A stretch of 59,655 bases of DNA from Bryobacteraceae bacterium (GTDB lineage Bacteria; Acidobacteriota; Terriglobia; Bryobacterales; Bryobacteraceae). Below, one piece after another: positions 26,606-35,912 of this stretch. A program made the position numbers and the translations under genes. The notes beneath the pieces are model-generated. The model searched no databases and was not told the DNA's origin. It was given only the letters and a program-made list of their open reading frames with translations. Every line of letters begins with the position of its first letter. Position 1 is the first letter of the stretch. The stretch is taken from the NCBI GenBank assembly GCA_030041985.1, contig JASIAM010000236.1, positions 1 through 59,655 on the forward strand, read 5' to 3'.

Positions 26606-28132
26606 ATGAACCCCATGCCTGATCGCCTCTTGCTGGCATTTGCCGGAGTTGCGATGGCCGTCGTGCCGGCCGCAGCTCAGCAGCCCTGCGAGAACCTCAC
26701 CAGCCTTTCGTTGCCCAACGTCACCATTTCCCAGGCAACTACGGTTGCGGCCGGCAAGTTCGCACCCCCGGACCAAAAAGAGCCGGTTGACGTTCCGGCG
26801 TTCTGCCGCGTCGCCGGTGTGGTAGCGCCGGAAGTGAAATTCGAAATCTGGATGCCCGCCGGGTGGAATCACAAATTATTGGTGGTGGGAAACGGGGGCA
26901 TGGCCGGCTCCATCAACTATCGCCAGATGATCGACCCGCTCGGCCGCGGTTACGCTACCAGTAGCACCGACACGGGCCACGAAGGAAAGGGCACGGATGG
27001 AAGCTGGGCCGTTGGGCACATGGAGCGCGTGATCGATTTCGCCCACCGCGCCATCCATGTTACGAGCCAGGCAGATAAAGCGATCGTCGAAGCCTTTTAC
27101 GGCGGACCGCCCGAGCATGCCTATTTCAGCGGCTGCTCGCAGGGCGGGCAGGAAGCGCTCATGTCGGCCCAACGGTATCCCAAAGATTTCGACGGCATTA
27201 TCGCCGGCGACCCCGCCAATTTCTGGACCCATAACCAGATCAATCACGTCTGGACGCTCCTGGTCACCAAGGGCGATGCCTACATTCCCGCCAGTAAAGT
27301 TCCCATGATCGCGGCGGCCGTCAACAGCGCTTGCGATGCGCTCGATGGCATACAGGACGGCATTCTGAACGACCCGCGCCGCTGTCATTTCGATCCTAAT
27401 ACTTTACTGTGCAAAGCAGGCGATGCCCCGGATTGCCTCACTGCGCCCCAGGCTCACGCGGTGCAGCAACTGTACGATGGACCCGGCGGGAACGTTTATC
27501 CCGGGCTGCTGCCCGGTGGAGAGGATGGACCGGGAGGCTGGAGCAACTGGATTACCGGCTCGCAACCCGGCTCGAGCGGCCAAGGGAATCTGGGCCTGGC
27601 CTTCTTCCGCTATTTCGTTTTCGATGACGCCGAATGGGACGCCCGCTCCTTCAAATTCGAGACCGCGCCGGGCTTTGATAATGATGTCGAATTCACCGAC
27701 TACAAGCTGGCTGCCATCTTCAACGCGACCGATCCCGATCTCAGCGCCTTCCGCGACAACGGCGGCAAACTGATCCAATACCACGGCTGGAGCGATCCCG
27801 ATATCACGCCGCTCAACAGCATCAACTACTACGAGAGCGTGCAAAAGGCCACGCCCGGCGCGGGCGAATTCTACCGGCTTTTCCTGGTGCCTGGCATGCA
27901 GCACTGCGGCGGCGGTCCCGGCACTTCGAAATTCGATATGATCTCCGCGTTGGAACAGTGGGTAGAGCACGGCGCTGCTCCCGAAAGCATCCCGGCGGCA
28001 CACACCACCAGCACCGGTATCGTAGACCGCACCCGCCCCTTGTGTCCCTACCCGCAAGAGGCTCAATGGAAAGGAACCGGCAGCACCGGCCTGGCGGAAA
28101 ATTTCGTCTGTGCCCTGCCGAAATCATTCTGA
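26606..28132 (+). CDS. secreted tannase/feruloyl esterase family hydrolase
   Basis: The 508-aa protein has a signal peptide (residues 1-25, PAAAQ) and belongs to the tannase/feruloyl esterase alpha/beta-hydrolases, which cut galloyl or hydroxycinnamoyl esters from plant polymers. Family marks are FCRVAGVVAPEVKFEIWMPAGWNHKLLVVGNGG, the nucleophile motif GCSQGGQE with Ser178 preceded by the family's cysteine, CDALDGIQDGILNDPRRC, YHGWSDPDITP, and the catalytic histidine in VPGMQHCGGGPG. The frame is open further 5', but the ATG at 26606 (or 26615) puts the signal peptide at the N-terminus. It heads a row with the MBL and PepSY genes. Confidence 0.9.
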   Translation: MNPMPDRLLLAFAGVAMAVVPAAAQQPCENLTSLSLPNVTISQATTVAAGKFAPPDQKEPVDVPAFCRVAGVVAPEVKFEIWMPAGWNHKLLVVGNGGMAGSINYRQMIDPLGRGYATSSTDTGHEGKGTDGSWAVGHMERVIDFAHRAIHVTSQADKAIVEAFYGGPPEHAYFSGCSQGGQEALMSAQRYPKDFDGIIAGDPANFWTHNQINHVWTLLVTKGDAYIPASKVPMIAAAVNSACDALDGIQDGILNDPRRCHFDPNTLLCKAGDAPDCLTAPQAHAVQQLYDGPGGNVYPGLLPGGEDGPGGWSNWITGSQPGSSGQGNLGLAFFRYFVFDDAEWDARSFKFETAPGFDNDVEFTDYKLAAIFNATDPDLSAFRDNGGKLIQYHGWSDPDITPLNSINYYESVQKATPGAGEFYRLFLVPGMQHCGGGPGTSKFDMISALEQWVEHGAAPESIPAAHTTSTGIVDRTRPLCPYPQEAQWKGTGSTGLAENFVCALPKSF

Positions 28133-28144
28133 CGGAGAGTTCAC

Positions 28145-29020
28145 ATGAATAAAAAACTCGTCCTCCTATTTGCCGCGGCAGCCCTGCTCGCCTTATCCGC
28201 ACCAGCCCAAAACAATGCCCAGAAGCACCCCAAGGCGCCCAAATCGCTCCGCGTCTATGTATTCGATTGCGGCATGATCAAAGGCCTCGACCCGTTCACC
28301 ACCTTCCACTTGAAGAAGGAAGAACTGGCCGGAGTCGATTTCGTCGTCCCCTGCTATCTGATCGCAGGGCCCAAGGGCACGCTGATGTGGGATGTGGGCG
28401 TCGTTCCCGATAGCGCCTTCAAGCCCGATGGCTCACCCGTTTCGCAAGGCAATCCGCCCGTTTCGATCACTGCCACCAAGCCTCTGCTGCCACAGCTCGC
28501 CGCCATCGGTTACACTCCGGCCGACATCACTTATTTGGCACTCTCCCACTATCACTCCGACCACACCGCCAACGCCAATGCCTTCGCCGGTTCCACGTGG
28601 CTGGTGCACCAAACCGAGCGCGACCCCATGTTTGCCGATAAGGCGGCCGGTATCATGCAGCAGTCGAGTTTCAGCAGCCTGAAAAACAGCAAAACCAAAA
28701 TCCTTCCCGAGACCGACTACGACGTTTTCGGCGATGGCTCCGCCATCATCAAATACGCCCCCGGGCACACACCGGGGCACCAGGTTCTGCTATTAAATCT
28801 CAAGAAGACCGGCCCGGTGCTGATCGCGGGCGACCTGTATCATTACCCCGAGGAGCGCTTCACCGACAAAACTCCCACCTTTGAATTCAGCCATGAGCAA
28901 TCGCTCGCCAGCCGCAAAGCCATCGAGGATTTTCTGAAAAAGTCGAAGGCCCAGTTGTGGATCGAGCATGATCTTGCCACGTTCAACAAGCTCAAGAAAG
29001 CTCCGCAGTTTTACGAGTAA
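28145..29020 (+). CDS. exported metallo-beta-lactamase-fold hydrolase (AHL-lactonase-like)
   Basis: The 291-aa protein has a signal peptide (residues 1-21) and an MBL fold with the metal motif HYHSDH at residues 135-140. The further ligands are HTPGHQVL (His of the third metal site) and AGDLYHYPEER. The overall pattern, with FDCGMIKGLD at the start and the DLYH block, resembles the AhlA/AttM group of lactonases acting on N-acyl homoserine lactones and other lactones. True substrate unknown. The ATG at 28145 is 12 bp after the tannase stop and is preceded by GGAGAG, so the two are co-transcribed. Confidence 0.82.
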   Translation: MNKKLVLLFAAAALLALSAPAQNNAQKHPKAPKSLRVYVFDCGMIKGLDPFTTFHLKKEELAGVDFVVPCYLIAGPKGTLMWDVGVVPDSAFKPDGSPVSQGNPPVSITATKPLLPQLAAIGYTPADITYLALSHYHSDHTANANAFAGSTWLVHQTERDPMFADKAAGIMQQSSFSSLKNSKTKILPETDYDVFGDGSAIIKYAPGHTPGHQVLLLNLKKTGPVLIAGDLYHYPEERFTDKTPTFEFSHEQSLASRKAIEDFLKKSKAQLWIEHDLATFNKLKKAPQFYE

Positions 29021-29023
29021 AAA

Positions 29024-30040
29024 ATGGACCGCTCTACTATACCGGCCCCCGGCTCCCGGCTCCCGGCCCCTGGCCCCCTTGCTAGCCCCCGCCAGAGTTC
29101 CTGGCTGCACCGCCCGCAAAACGTGTTTCTGCGGCGGGCGCTTTTTCAAATCCACCTTTGGACAGGAATCGCGTTCGGTCTGTACGTCGTCGCCATTAGC
29201 ATTACCGGCAGCGCCATTGTTTTCCGCAACCCTCTCTATAAATCGCTGTCCCACGGTCCCATCATGCTTCCCATAACGGGCCCGCGGCTGACGCACCAGC
29301 AATTGAAGGAAGCCGCGGAACGCGCGTATCCGAAGTACTCGGTCAGTTATATATGGGACGGCAAGTATCCCAACCAGGCCGTCGAGATCTGGATGCGCCG
29401 CGGCAGAAGCCAAAAGCAGCGGCTCTTCGGTCCCTACACCGGAAAGGACCTCGGCCCCGCAGTGCCCACCGGAATCAAAATCCTCGCTTGGATGGGTGAT
29501 CTGCATATCAACCTGCTGGCCGGCGATCCCGGCCGCACTGTCAATGGCATCGGCTCCGGGATACTTACCTTGATGTGTCTCACGGGCCTGGTGATCTGGT
29601 GGCCCGGAATCTCCAATTGGCGTCGCAGTCTAACGGTGAACTGGCGCGCCAACTGGAAGCGGCTCAATTGGGACCTGCACAGCGCGATAGGTATCTGGAT
29701 GTTTCTGTTCGTCTTCATGTGGGGAATCACGGGAGTGCTGTTGGTCTTTCCCAAGCCCTATCAGAATCTGGTGGGCAGGTTTACTCCCATCAATCAGCCA
29801 TTCGGCCGCCGCCGTCCCATGGCGATTGGCGATCAGATCCTGCGATGGCCGGCCTGGATCCACTTCGGCAACCGCTGGGGATGGAGTATCGAAACGCTCT
29901 GGGTAATTTTGGGCCTCGTTCCGGTGCTGCTGTTCGTTACAGGAGCAATCATGTGGTGGAACCGCGTAGTAAGCCCCGCACTGAAAAAAACAAAGTCCGA
30001 GCCGTCACCTGTGAGCCACCAACTGATAACTAAAAACTGA
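29024..30040 (+). CDS. PepSY-associated transmembrane protein
   Basis: The 338-aa protein has four membrane segments: about 48-68 (FGLYVVAISITGSAIVF), 175-197, 222-244 and 297-318. A periplasmic PepSY-type domain lies between the first two (LTHQQLKEAAERAYPKYSVSYI). The pattern FQIHLWTGIAFGLYV and LNWDLHSAIGIWMFLFVFMWGITG is typical of PepSY_TM proteins, often linked to iron-siderophore or redox functions in the membrane. The first about 26 residues (APGSRLPAPGPLASP) come from a simple repeat, so the original start may be further in. Start ATG 29024 is 3 bp behind the MBL stop. Confidence 0.82.
   Translation: MDRSTIPAPGSRLPAPGPLASPRQSSWLHRPQNVFLRRALFQIHLWTGIAFGLYVVAISITGSAIVFRNPLYKSLSHGPIMLPITGPRLTHQQLKEAAERAYPKYSVSYIWDGKYPNQAVEIWMRRGRSQKQRLFGPYTGKDLGPAVPTGIKILAWMGDLHINLLAGDPGRTVNGIGSGILTLMCLTGLVIWWPGISNWRRSLTVNWRANWKRLNWDLHSAIGIWMFLFVFMWGITGVLLVFPKPYQNLVGRFTPINQPFGRRRPMAIGDQILRWPAWIHFGNRWGWSIETLWVILGLVPVLLFVTGAIMWWNRVVSPALKKTKSEPSPVSHQLITKN
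29042..29090 (+). repeat. intragenic CCCGGCTCCCGG-type simple repeat
   Basis: Tandem blocks of CCCCCGGCTCCCGG encode the Pro-Ala-Gly-Ser start of the PepSY protein. The tract is the second copy of the repeat type at 19316-19357. Both copies are on the plus strand and both read as PGSR/PAPGS. Confidence 0.6.
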
Positions 30041-30053
30041 TAACTGATAACTT
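30018..30053. repeat. short tandem repeat AACTGATAACT
   Basis: The end of the PepSY gene and the following bases hold three copies of AACTGATAACT-like units (one as AACTGATAACTAAAA, then two as ACTGATAACT). The repeat covers the stop codon and separates the PepSY gene from the convergent DUF4159 gene. Confidence 0.5.
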
Positions 30054-30057
30054 GTTT

Positions 30058-30883
30058 TCAGTGCGTCATCGCGTAGATGATGTAATTCACCCCGACGCGA
30101 ATCCCCAGAGCGGAATATTTCTCCGGATACTCGGGATCATCGGCGTATTCCCACGAATCGCCGGTATCGGAATTCATCACGATCGCGACCACCACGCGCC
30201 CTTTTTCGTCGTAGATGCCCTTCCAGTAAGGCGTGTCGCCATCGTTCTGGTAGCCGATTCCGCCGAGTCCCCACGCGCCCACAATCTGGTACCGGTCGTT
30301 GAGGTCATACACCGTATGAAAGATTTGTTCGCTGGTGGGCAACTCGACTGCCGGGCGGCCGGGAAAAACTTTACGCATACTCTGCTCGAAAACTGCCCAT
30401 TCCGGCGTGCCCCAGAAATCGTCCACCATCAGGAAGCCGCCGCGCAACAGGTATTCGCGGAGAGTCGCGCGAATCGGTCAGCTTCCATTCCCCGACGCGC
30501 ACGGCGTAAAGCCAGGGCCAGTCATAAACGTCGCCATCGTCCAAATCGACCGGCTGCTCCGCAGAGCGCGTATGCAAACGGGTAAGACGCCGCACGGCCA
30601 GCACAAAATGCCGGTCGGCCCGCGGATAATCCTGGGTCCAACTGGAGTAGCCCTGCTTCCAGCCCGATCCTCCGAAGCGGCTGCCGCTTCGGTCAAAGCG
30701 GGCGGTCGGCGCGGGCGGATACATCAGCCGCGCAAACACCCACTCGGTTCTTTCCTGGAAATCTTTGGGAACCGGAAAATTGTTGTACTCGACGCCCGGA
30801 TATTCACGGAACGGCAGCACCGCCCAAAGCGCGCCTGCCAGCACCAGCCCGCCCGCGCAACTCGCGAGTGCCTTCCCCAGCAT
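30058..30883 (-). pseudogene. DUF4159 protein, frameshifted
   Basis: The 5' part (30883 down to about 30468) encodes a signal-anchor (residues 1-22) and a DUF4159 start: VEYNNFPVPKDFQERTEWVFARLMYPP up to VYDWPWLYAVRVGEWKLTDS. The conserved continuation LREYLLRGGFLMVDDFWGTPEWAVFE, ending VNYIIYAMTH, is in another frame down to 30058. The shift lies in a CG tract at about 30468-30475: restoring one CG pair gives TDSRATLREYLLRGG, so loss of a CG dinucleotide is the simplest explanation. DUF4159 is a glutamine-amidotransferase-like domain of unknown function found with MoxR/BatA-type genes. The annotated gene would be about 275 aa. Confidence 0.82.
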
Positions 30884-30915
30884 CGATGTCCTGAGAATAG
30901 CATGGGCGGCGCCGA

Positions 30916-31473
30916 TTACGGCTTCTCGATCAGTGCTTCGAGAGATGCCAGCGGCAGTTCGAAACCGGGGAGCAGTGGTGTAGTAATAGCTCCTTCGCGG
31001 ATCGTGCGAGAGCTATCGGCGAAGTGAACCACAAAGTAGAGCGGATCGCGATAAACATACCAGACTTCGCGCGCTCCATGCCGAAAATATAACGCCAGTT
31101 TCTTTCCCATTACCCGCGCGGTATTGCTTTCCGAGATTACTTCCACGGCAATCGCTGGCGCGCCGTTGAGGTATTTGTCGCTCGCTTGCGCTGCATGGGT
31201 GATACTTACATCAGGTATTACGTAACTGTGACCAGGCAGTTTGTAACCCGTCTCGAAAAATACCTCACCCAACTCCGCCCCTTCGCCGCGAGCTTGAGCT
31301 TTCTCCACCGCCTGTAGCAGCAGGAGAAAAATGATCTTCGAGAGTTTAGCGTGTCCGAGTTCCGGCGGCGGCATTTGGATTAACTCCCCCTCGAGCAACT
31401 CGCACTGGTATGGATCTTCGGGCAGCCGTTCAAATTCTTCAAACGTCAGCAGGCCGGTAGTTAAGATGCCCAT
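30916..31473 (-). CDS. Uma2 family (DUF820) PD-(D/E)xK nuclease-like protein
   Basis: The 185-aa protein has the Uma2 pattern: LTFEEFERLPEDPYQCELLEGELIQMPPPELGHAKL at the N-terminus, then YVIPDVSITHAAQ, and AIAVEVISESNTARVMGKKLALYFRHGAREVWYV, which contains the acidic residues and lysine of the restriction-endonuclease-like core. These proteins are very numerous in cyanobacteria and acidobacteria; their role is not established. The ATG at 31473 follows GGAGGTAACC, and the gene starts 9 bp after the CDF gene ends, so it is likely co-expressed with it. Confidence 0.85.
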   Translation of the reverse strand: MGILTTGLLTFEEFERLPEDPYQCELLEGELIQMPPPELGHAKLSKIIFLLLLQAVEKAQARGEGAELGEVFFETGYKLPGHSYVIPDVSITHAAQASDKYLNGAPAIAVEVISESNTARVMGKKLALYFRHGAREVWYVYRDPLYFVVHFADSSRTIREGAITTPLLPGFELPLASLEALIEKP

Positions 31474-31482
31474 GGTTACCTC

Positions 31483-32409
31483 CTAATGGTGATGGTGGTG
31501 CTCCGGCGGGCAGGGCAGCACGCATCCATTTTCCGAAACCGGGCAGGAAATGTGCTCGAACTGCACGGTGGTGTGGGCAATATGAAACCGTTCCGCCAGT
31601 ATACCGTTCAGCCGGCGCAATATGGCGTCGCTCGTAGAAAGCGGAACGTCCCCCAGCAGCACATGACAGCTCAGCGCGTGCGTGCTGGAGCCGAGGCTCC
31701 AGATGTGTAGATCATGCACATCGAGGACGCCGTCCACCGCTTGCATGGAACCGACCACATCCTTGAGTTGCAAGCCGCGCGGCAGTCCCTCAAGCAGGAT
31801 ATTCAATGATTCGCGCACAATATCCCACGCTGTCCAGATAATCAGTACGGCAATTAAGATCGAGAGCAGCGGATCCACCTGGACCCATCCGGTGTAGAAG
31901 ATCACCAGGCCGCCTCCGATGATAGCGATCGACCCCAGAGCATCGCCGAGCATGTGTACAAAGGCGCTGCGGACATTCAGGTCGCGGTGCCGCGCACTCC
32001 GCAGCGCCCACATAATACCGCCGTTCAAGAACACGCCCAACACTGCGACGCCAATCATGATGTCCTGGCGCACAGGTTCCGGCTGACGCAAACGCAGAAC
32101 GCTTTCGTACAGAATCCATGCAGCGAGCGCGGCCAGCGTCAGCGCATTCACAAACGCCGAAAGCACACCCGCGCGCTGGTAACCATAGGTTTTGACTTCA
32201 TTGGCGGGCTTCGATCCCAGGTAATTGGCGATCCAGGCCAGAACCAGTGCCAGAGCGTCCGTGAAATTGTGGCCGGCATCCGAAAGAAGCGCGAGAGAAT
32301 GGGCGTGAAACCCCGCGGCCCCTTCCACTGCCACAAACAGCGCGGTGGCTGCTACGGACCAGCGAAGCACGTTTGCCGTCCGGCTTCCCGTGTGTGCGTG
32401 CGAATGCAC
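31483..32409 (-). CDS. CDF-family cation efflux protein (zinc/cadmium/cobalt)
   Basis: The 308-aa protein is a cation diffusion facilitator with six membrane segments. The metal sites are in SLALLSDAGHNFTDALALVLAW (helix 2, with the HxxxD pair) and VHMLGDALGSIAIIGGGLVIF (helix 5). Both ends are histidine-rich (MHSHAH and EHHHHH), as in ZitB/CzcD exporters. The C-terminal cytoplasmic domain shows VLDVHDLHIWSLGSSTHALSCHVLL. The start codon is GTG at 32409. It exports Zn2+ or a similar ion from the cytoplasm. Confidence 0.92.
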   Translation of the reverse strand: MHSHAHTGSRTANVLRWSVAATALFVAVEGAAGFHAHSLALLSDAGHNFTDALALVLAWIANYLGSKPANEVKTYGYQRAGVLSAFVNALTLAALAAWILYESVLRLRQPEPVRQDIMIGVAVLGVFLNGGIMWALRSARHRDLNVRSAFVHMLGDALGSIAIIGGGLVIFYTGWVQVDPLLSILIAVLIIWTAWDIVRESLNILLEGLPRGLQLKDVVGSMQAVDGVLDVHDLHIWSLGSSTHALSCHVLLGDVPLSTSDAILRRLNGILAERFHIAHTTVQFEHISCPVSENGCVLPCPPEHHHHH

Positions 32410-32459
32410 AGTTTTAGTTCAATTCCAGTTTAACGCGAGCGCGTGCCGGCCCGAAATCT

Positions 32460-34943
32460 TCAGAACAGAACGTCGAAATCGGCCGTATAGCGCCGCCCGT
32501 GTTGGCCCACATAGGCGCCGAACGCCGGGTCGTCAATGTTGGTGTGCAGGCCCTCCGGATTGAAGTGGTCCGTCAGGTTGAAGCCGCTGAGCGAAATCCG
32601 GAAAGTGTATTTCGGGCTTACTTTAATGTCTTTCGACATGCGGACATCCGCCGAAAAGAAGTTCGGAAAGCGCCTCTGGTATGGCAGCCCGACGTAATCC
32701 TGTAAGGCGTCCGTAACGGCATAGGGGAATCCATCGCGGTATTCGACTATCGGTGAAATTCTCCAGCCGTGGGCCAGTTGAATCGTGCCCCAACTCAGAA
32801 ACCGATTGGGTATATCCGTAGGCAGGGTTCCGTATTCATCGGGACGCAGCAGCGGCGTGGGGAACGTACCGAGGAAGCTGGCGAAATCGTTGAGATCGCC
32901 CTGCGCGTCGCTGTGCACATACGAAAAGAAGAGCGGGCTGATTGCCTTGCTAATTTCCGTCACTCGCCAACTGGCCGTCACTTCGAACTGGCGGTAAAGC
33001 GATTGGCCATTCCCGGAAAGCTCGTAGGCGCCCACATTCGTCACGGGGTCCGGCGCCACCTTACTCAGAATCACCAGGCCGGAGCCTTCATTTTCCATGT
33101 AACCCGCACGCAACCTCACCGCGCGGCCAATCGGCTGCTCCACTTCCGCCCGCCAGGTAGCGCTGCGTGGCGAGAAATTCCCGGCCACAGGCGCCTGAAA
33201 CACCAGCGGATAGGGCACCGTTACCTGGCCGATCACGTTTTCGAATAGATACGGGCCGCCGATCACGCCGCCTAAGCCATTGAACATGGTGATCATTGTG
33301 CTGGGATAGTCGGCGAACGAGTAGACATTGAGCGGCACCCGGTCATAAAACAACCCGAATCCCACGCGCAGTACCGTTCCGGAATTGGGAAGGGGCGTCC
33401 ACGCCAAGGCCGCTCGCGGCGCCACGCGAAACGATTCAGAAATCTCCTGCGATTCCGTCCGCAGCCCTAAATCCACGGCCAGGCGCGGCGAGATGATCCA
33501 ATGGTCCTGTCCAAAAAAAGCATACTGGCTGTCCGTGTTGCTGTAGGGCCGGCCGCCGGTGAATGTGATCTGTTCGATAAGCTGGCTCGAGGCATTCAAA
33601 AGATCGATGGGCCGTTCATCCACCTGCCCTTCCGTAGAGCTGCCCGCAACATAACTTCCTAACTTGAAGTTGTGAGTGCCCCAATGATTTACCGGGGCGA
33701 ACGAATAGGTTGCCGACCAGCCCACGCGGGATGCCGCGCGATTCTGCGTTTCGAAGTAGTTTCCGCTATCTCCCCAGGGCGCAATAATCAGCCCCAGTGG
33801 ACCTTGCGCCCAAACGTTGGCGTCGAACCGGGTTGCCGAAACCGTGTTTTCGAGCAGGCCTCCGCCGAAACTCCACCGGTCCGCAAGAGTGACTGTGTAA
33901 TTGTTCAGCGCTGCATCCGGCGAAGTTGGCTCGGGGTTAAAAAGATTGATGTTCACGTATTGGAGGCGCTCGGGCGCGACGTGCAGCGAAGCGGTCACCA
34001 GATTCTGGGCGGAAACCACCCAATCCAACTGAGTAAACGAATTGATCCCTTCCTGTTTTTTCTGATTGTTCGGCCACGAAAGCGTATACACCTCCGTTTT
34101 GCGCATCTCGTATTCCAATCCCTCTGTGAAGTACAGTTTGCCGGGAATGAGAGGGCCACCGAAATTGAGGCGCGGCGTCGCGTCTTTCAGGCCCACCATG
34201 TGGTAGCTGCGAATGCGGAAGTCGGGAAACGGGTCATTTAGGTCCCACTTCCATTTTTCGCCGCCGCGCCGCGTCTCCACCGAAACCAGGCCCGCGGTGA
34301 ACTGCCCGTACTGCGCCAGAAACGGTGTCTGGTAAACGTTCAGTGTCTCCACGACGTCCACCGGAACGGTCAGGCCGAACTGCCCGGTCGCCGGATCGGT
34401 GACATCGGCTGAATTTACGATAAGAGCGCTGCGATGCTCGCCGCTGCCGGAGATCTGCAAACCGCCGGCCTGGGAGCGCGCCACGCCGGGAACCAGCGGC
34501 AGCATATCCGCCACGGTAGCGGGCCGGCTGGGAAGCTCTTTGGCGACTTGCGGCGGAACGCTGGCAGGTGTAGAAGTATCCTGCCCTACAGGCGTCGCCG
34601 TATCGTTGACATCGATCCGGTCGTGACGGGCCAGCTTCGGCGCCAGGGCTAACTCGATTTCGGCGGGCTGGGACGCTTTAACTTCCAGTTCGCTTTGCGC
34701 CGGTTCGAAGCCGTCTTTGGAAGCCTTGATGACGTACTGTCCCGGCGCAAGGTCCAGGCTCACGATCCCGGTTTCACTGGTATTTGCCGATGCGCTTAGA
34801 GTTGTGCCCTGCACCACCTGAATGGCGGCCGCAGCCACGGGCAGATTATTCGCGTCGACAACGGAAACCGTGACCATTGTGTTGCCGAACGCCGCCCATT
34901 CGGCCCCCAAGAACAGCACAACAGCTTGTTGCCACAGTCGCAT
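32460..34943 (-). CDS. TonB-dependent receptor, Oar/carboxypeptidase-regulatory-like
   Basis: The 827-aa outer-membrane receptor has a signal peptide (residues 1-21), a carboxypeptidase-regulatory-like domain (VTVSVVDANNLPVAAAAIQV, about 22-100), a plug (PATVADMLPLVPGVARSQAGGLQISGSGE, about 140-240) and a beta-barrel ending GRRYTADFDVLF with the C-terminal aromatic residue. It is intact, unlike the two receptors at 4489 and 12657, and shorter than the typical 1100 residues. The ligand is unknown; such receptors in acidobacteria are thought to take up oligosaccharides or plant-derived compounds. It is read as a single gene; the CDF gene starts 50 bp beyond its end. Confidence 0.88.
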   Translation of the reverse strand: MRLWQQAVVLFLGAEWAAFGNTMVTVSVVDANNLPVAAAAIQVVQGTTLSASANTSETGIVSLDLAPGQYVIKASKDGFEPAQSELEVKASQPAEIELALAPKLARHDRIDVNDTATPVGQDTSTPASVPPQVAKELPSRPATVADMLPLVPGVARSQAGGLQISGSGEHRSALIVNSADVTDPATGQFGLTVPVDVVETLNVYQTPFLAQYGQFTAGLVSVETRRGGEKWKWDLNDPFPDFRIRSYHMVGLKDATPRLNFGGPLIPGKLYFTEGLEYEMRKTEVYTLSWPNNQKKQEGINSFTQLDWVVSAQNLVTASLHVAPERLQYVNINLFNPEPTSPDAALNNYTVTLADRWSFGGGLLENTVSATRFDANVWAQGPLGLIIAPWGDSGNYFETQNRAASRVGWSATYSFAPVNHWGTHNFKLGSYVAGSSTEGQVDERPIDLLNASSQLIEQITFTGGRPYSNTDSQYAFFGQDHWIISPRLAVDLGLRTESQEISESFRVAPRAALAWTPLPNSGTVLRVGFGLFYDRVPLNVYSFADYPSTMITMFNGLGGVIGGPYLFENVIGQVTVPYPLVFQAPVAGNFSPRSATWRAEVEQPIGRAVRLRAGYMENEGSGLVILSKVAPDPVTNVGAYELSGNGQSLYRQFEVTASWRVTEISKAISPLFFSYVHSDAQGDLNDFASFLGTFPTPLLRPDEYGTLPTDIPNRFLSWGTIQLAHGWRISPIVEYRDGFPYAVTDALQDYVGLPYQRRFPNFFSADVRMSKDIKVSPKYTFRISLSGFNLTDHFNPEGLHTNIDDPAFGAYVGQHGRRYTADFDVLF

Positions 34944-35002
34944 TACCCAGGAGCATCTGCCTTAATTACTCCTGATACACTACGGACGCAAATAGTTCCA
35001 GC

Positions 35003-35839
35003 TTATTCGCTGATTTCGAACGTTGGCCCAACTTTTGCCGCTTCTTCGCTCGTTCGCGCCACAGTATTCCGCGCAAGTTGCAGAAAGGGATCGCCGGCCG
35101 TTGGAGAATCGTGTCCCTTGCGCAAGGCTACCGGTTTCCCGGTGTCGCCGCCGATGCGCACCTGCGGATCGAGCGGCAGTTCGGCAAGGAAATTCACTCC
35201 CATTTGTTCCGCTGTTTTACGCCCGCCTCCGTAGCTGAAGACATCGATGCGTTCGTGGCAGTGCGGACAATTCAGAAAGCTCATGTTCTCCACAATTCCG
35301 AGAATCGGAACTTTGACCTGGTGGAACATGTGCACTGCCTTACGCGCATCTTCCAGCGAAACATCCGAAGGAGTGGTCACTACGATAGCCCCGGTGATGG
35401 GCGCGCTTTGAATCAGTGACAACTGTACATCTCCGGTGCCGGGCGGCAGATCGATTACCAGGTAATCCAGCTCACCCCAATCGACGCCCCGCAAAAACTG
35501 CTGGATGACGCTGTGGAGCATGGGGCCGCGCCACACCAGCGGCTTGTCTCCGGGGTTCAGAAAACCCATCGACATCAGTTTGACCCCGTACTGCTCGAGC
35601 GGCTGGATGCGCTCTCCGTAGGCCAACGGCGTGCGGTTGATGCCCATCATGAGAGGAACGTTCGGACCATAAACATCCGCATCCATGAGTCCGGCTTTAT
35701 GCCCCAAGGAAACCAGCGCCACCGCGAGATTCACCGAAACGGTGGTCTTGCCAACACCGCCCTTTCCGGAGCCAACGGCAATCAGATGTTTGACTCCCGC
35801 AATCGGCAGTTTCGGCGGCATGGGCTGGTTGGCAGTCAT
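35003..35839 (-). CDS. mrp: Mrp/ApbC-type Fe-S cluster carrier ATPase
   Basis: Mrp/ApbC P-loop ATPases carry and deliver iron-sulfur clusters. The protein shows the deviant Walker A SGKGGVGKTTVSVNLAVAL, VYGPNVPLMMG, VIDLPPGTGDVQLSL, and the CxxC that binds the cluster in MSFLNCPHCHERI. An ORF continues upstream to 35929, but the ATG at 35839 gives the usual N-terminus (278 aa). It is preceded by TAGGAT seven bases upstream and no ribosome binding site, so the transcript may be leaderless. There is no DUF59 domain at the N-terminus, making it the short form. Confidence 0.92.
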   Translation of the reverse strand: MTANQPMPPKLPIAGVKHLIAVGSGKGGVGKTTVSVNLAVALVSLGHKAGLMDADVYGPNVPLMMGINRTPLAYGERIQPLEQYGVKLMSMGFLNPGDKPLVWRGPMLHSVIQQFLRGVDWGELDYLVIDLPPGTGDVQLSLIQSAPITGAIVVTTPSDVSLEDARKAVHMFHQVKVPILGIVENMSFLNCPHCHERIDVFSYGGGRKTAEQMGVNFLAELPLDPQVRIGGDTGKPVALRKGHDSPTAGDPFLQLARNTVARTSEEAAKVGPTFEISE

Positions 35840-35912
35840 CGCTACTATCCTAGCAAGCAACCAGCTATTGGCAGGCACCGCGCTCGCGTGCGGGCAGGCG
35901 GCCTCAGCACAT

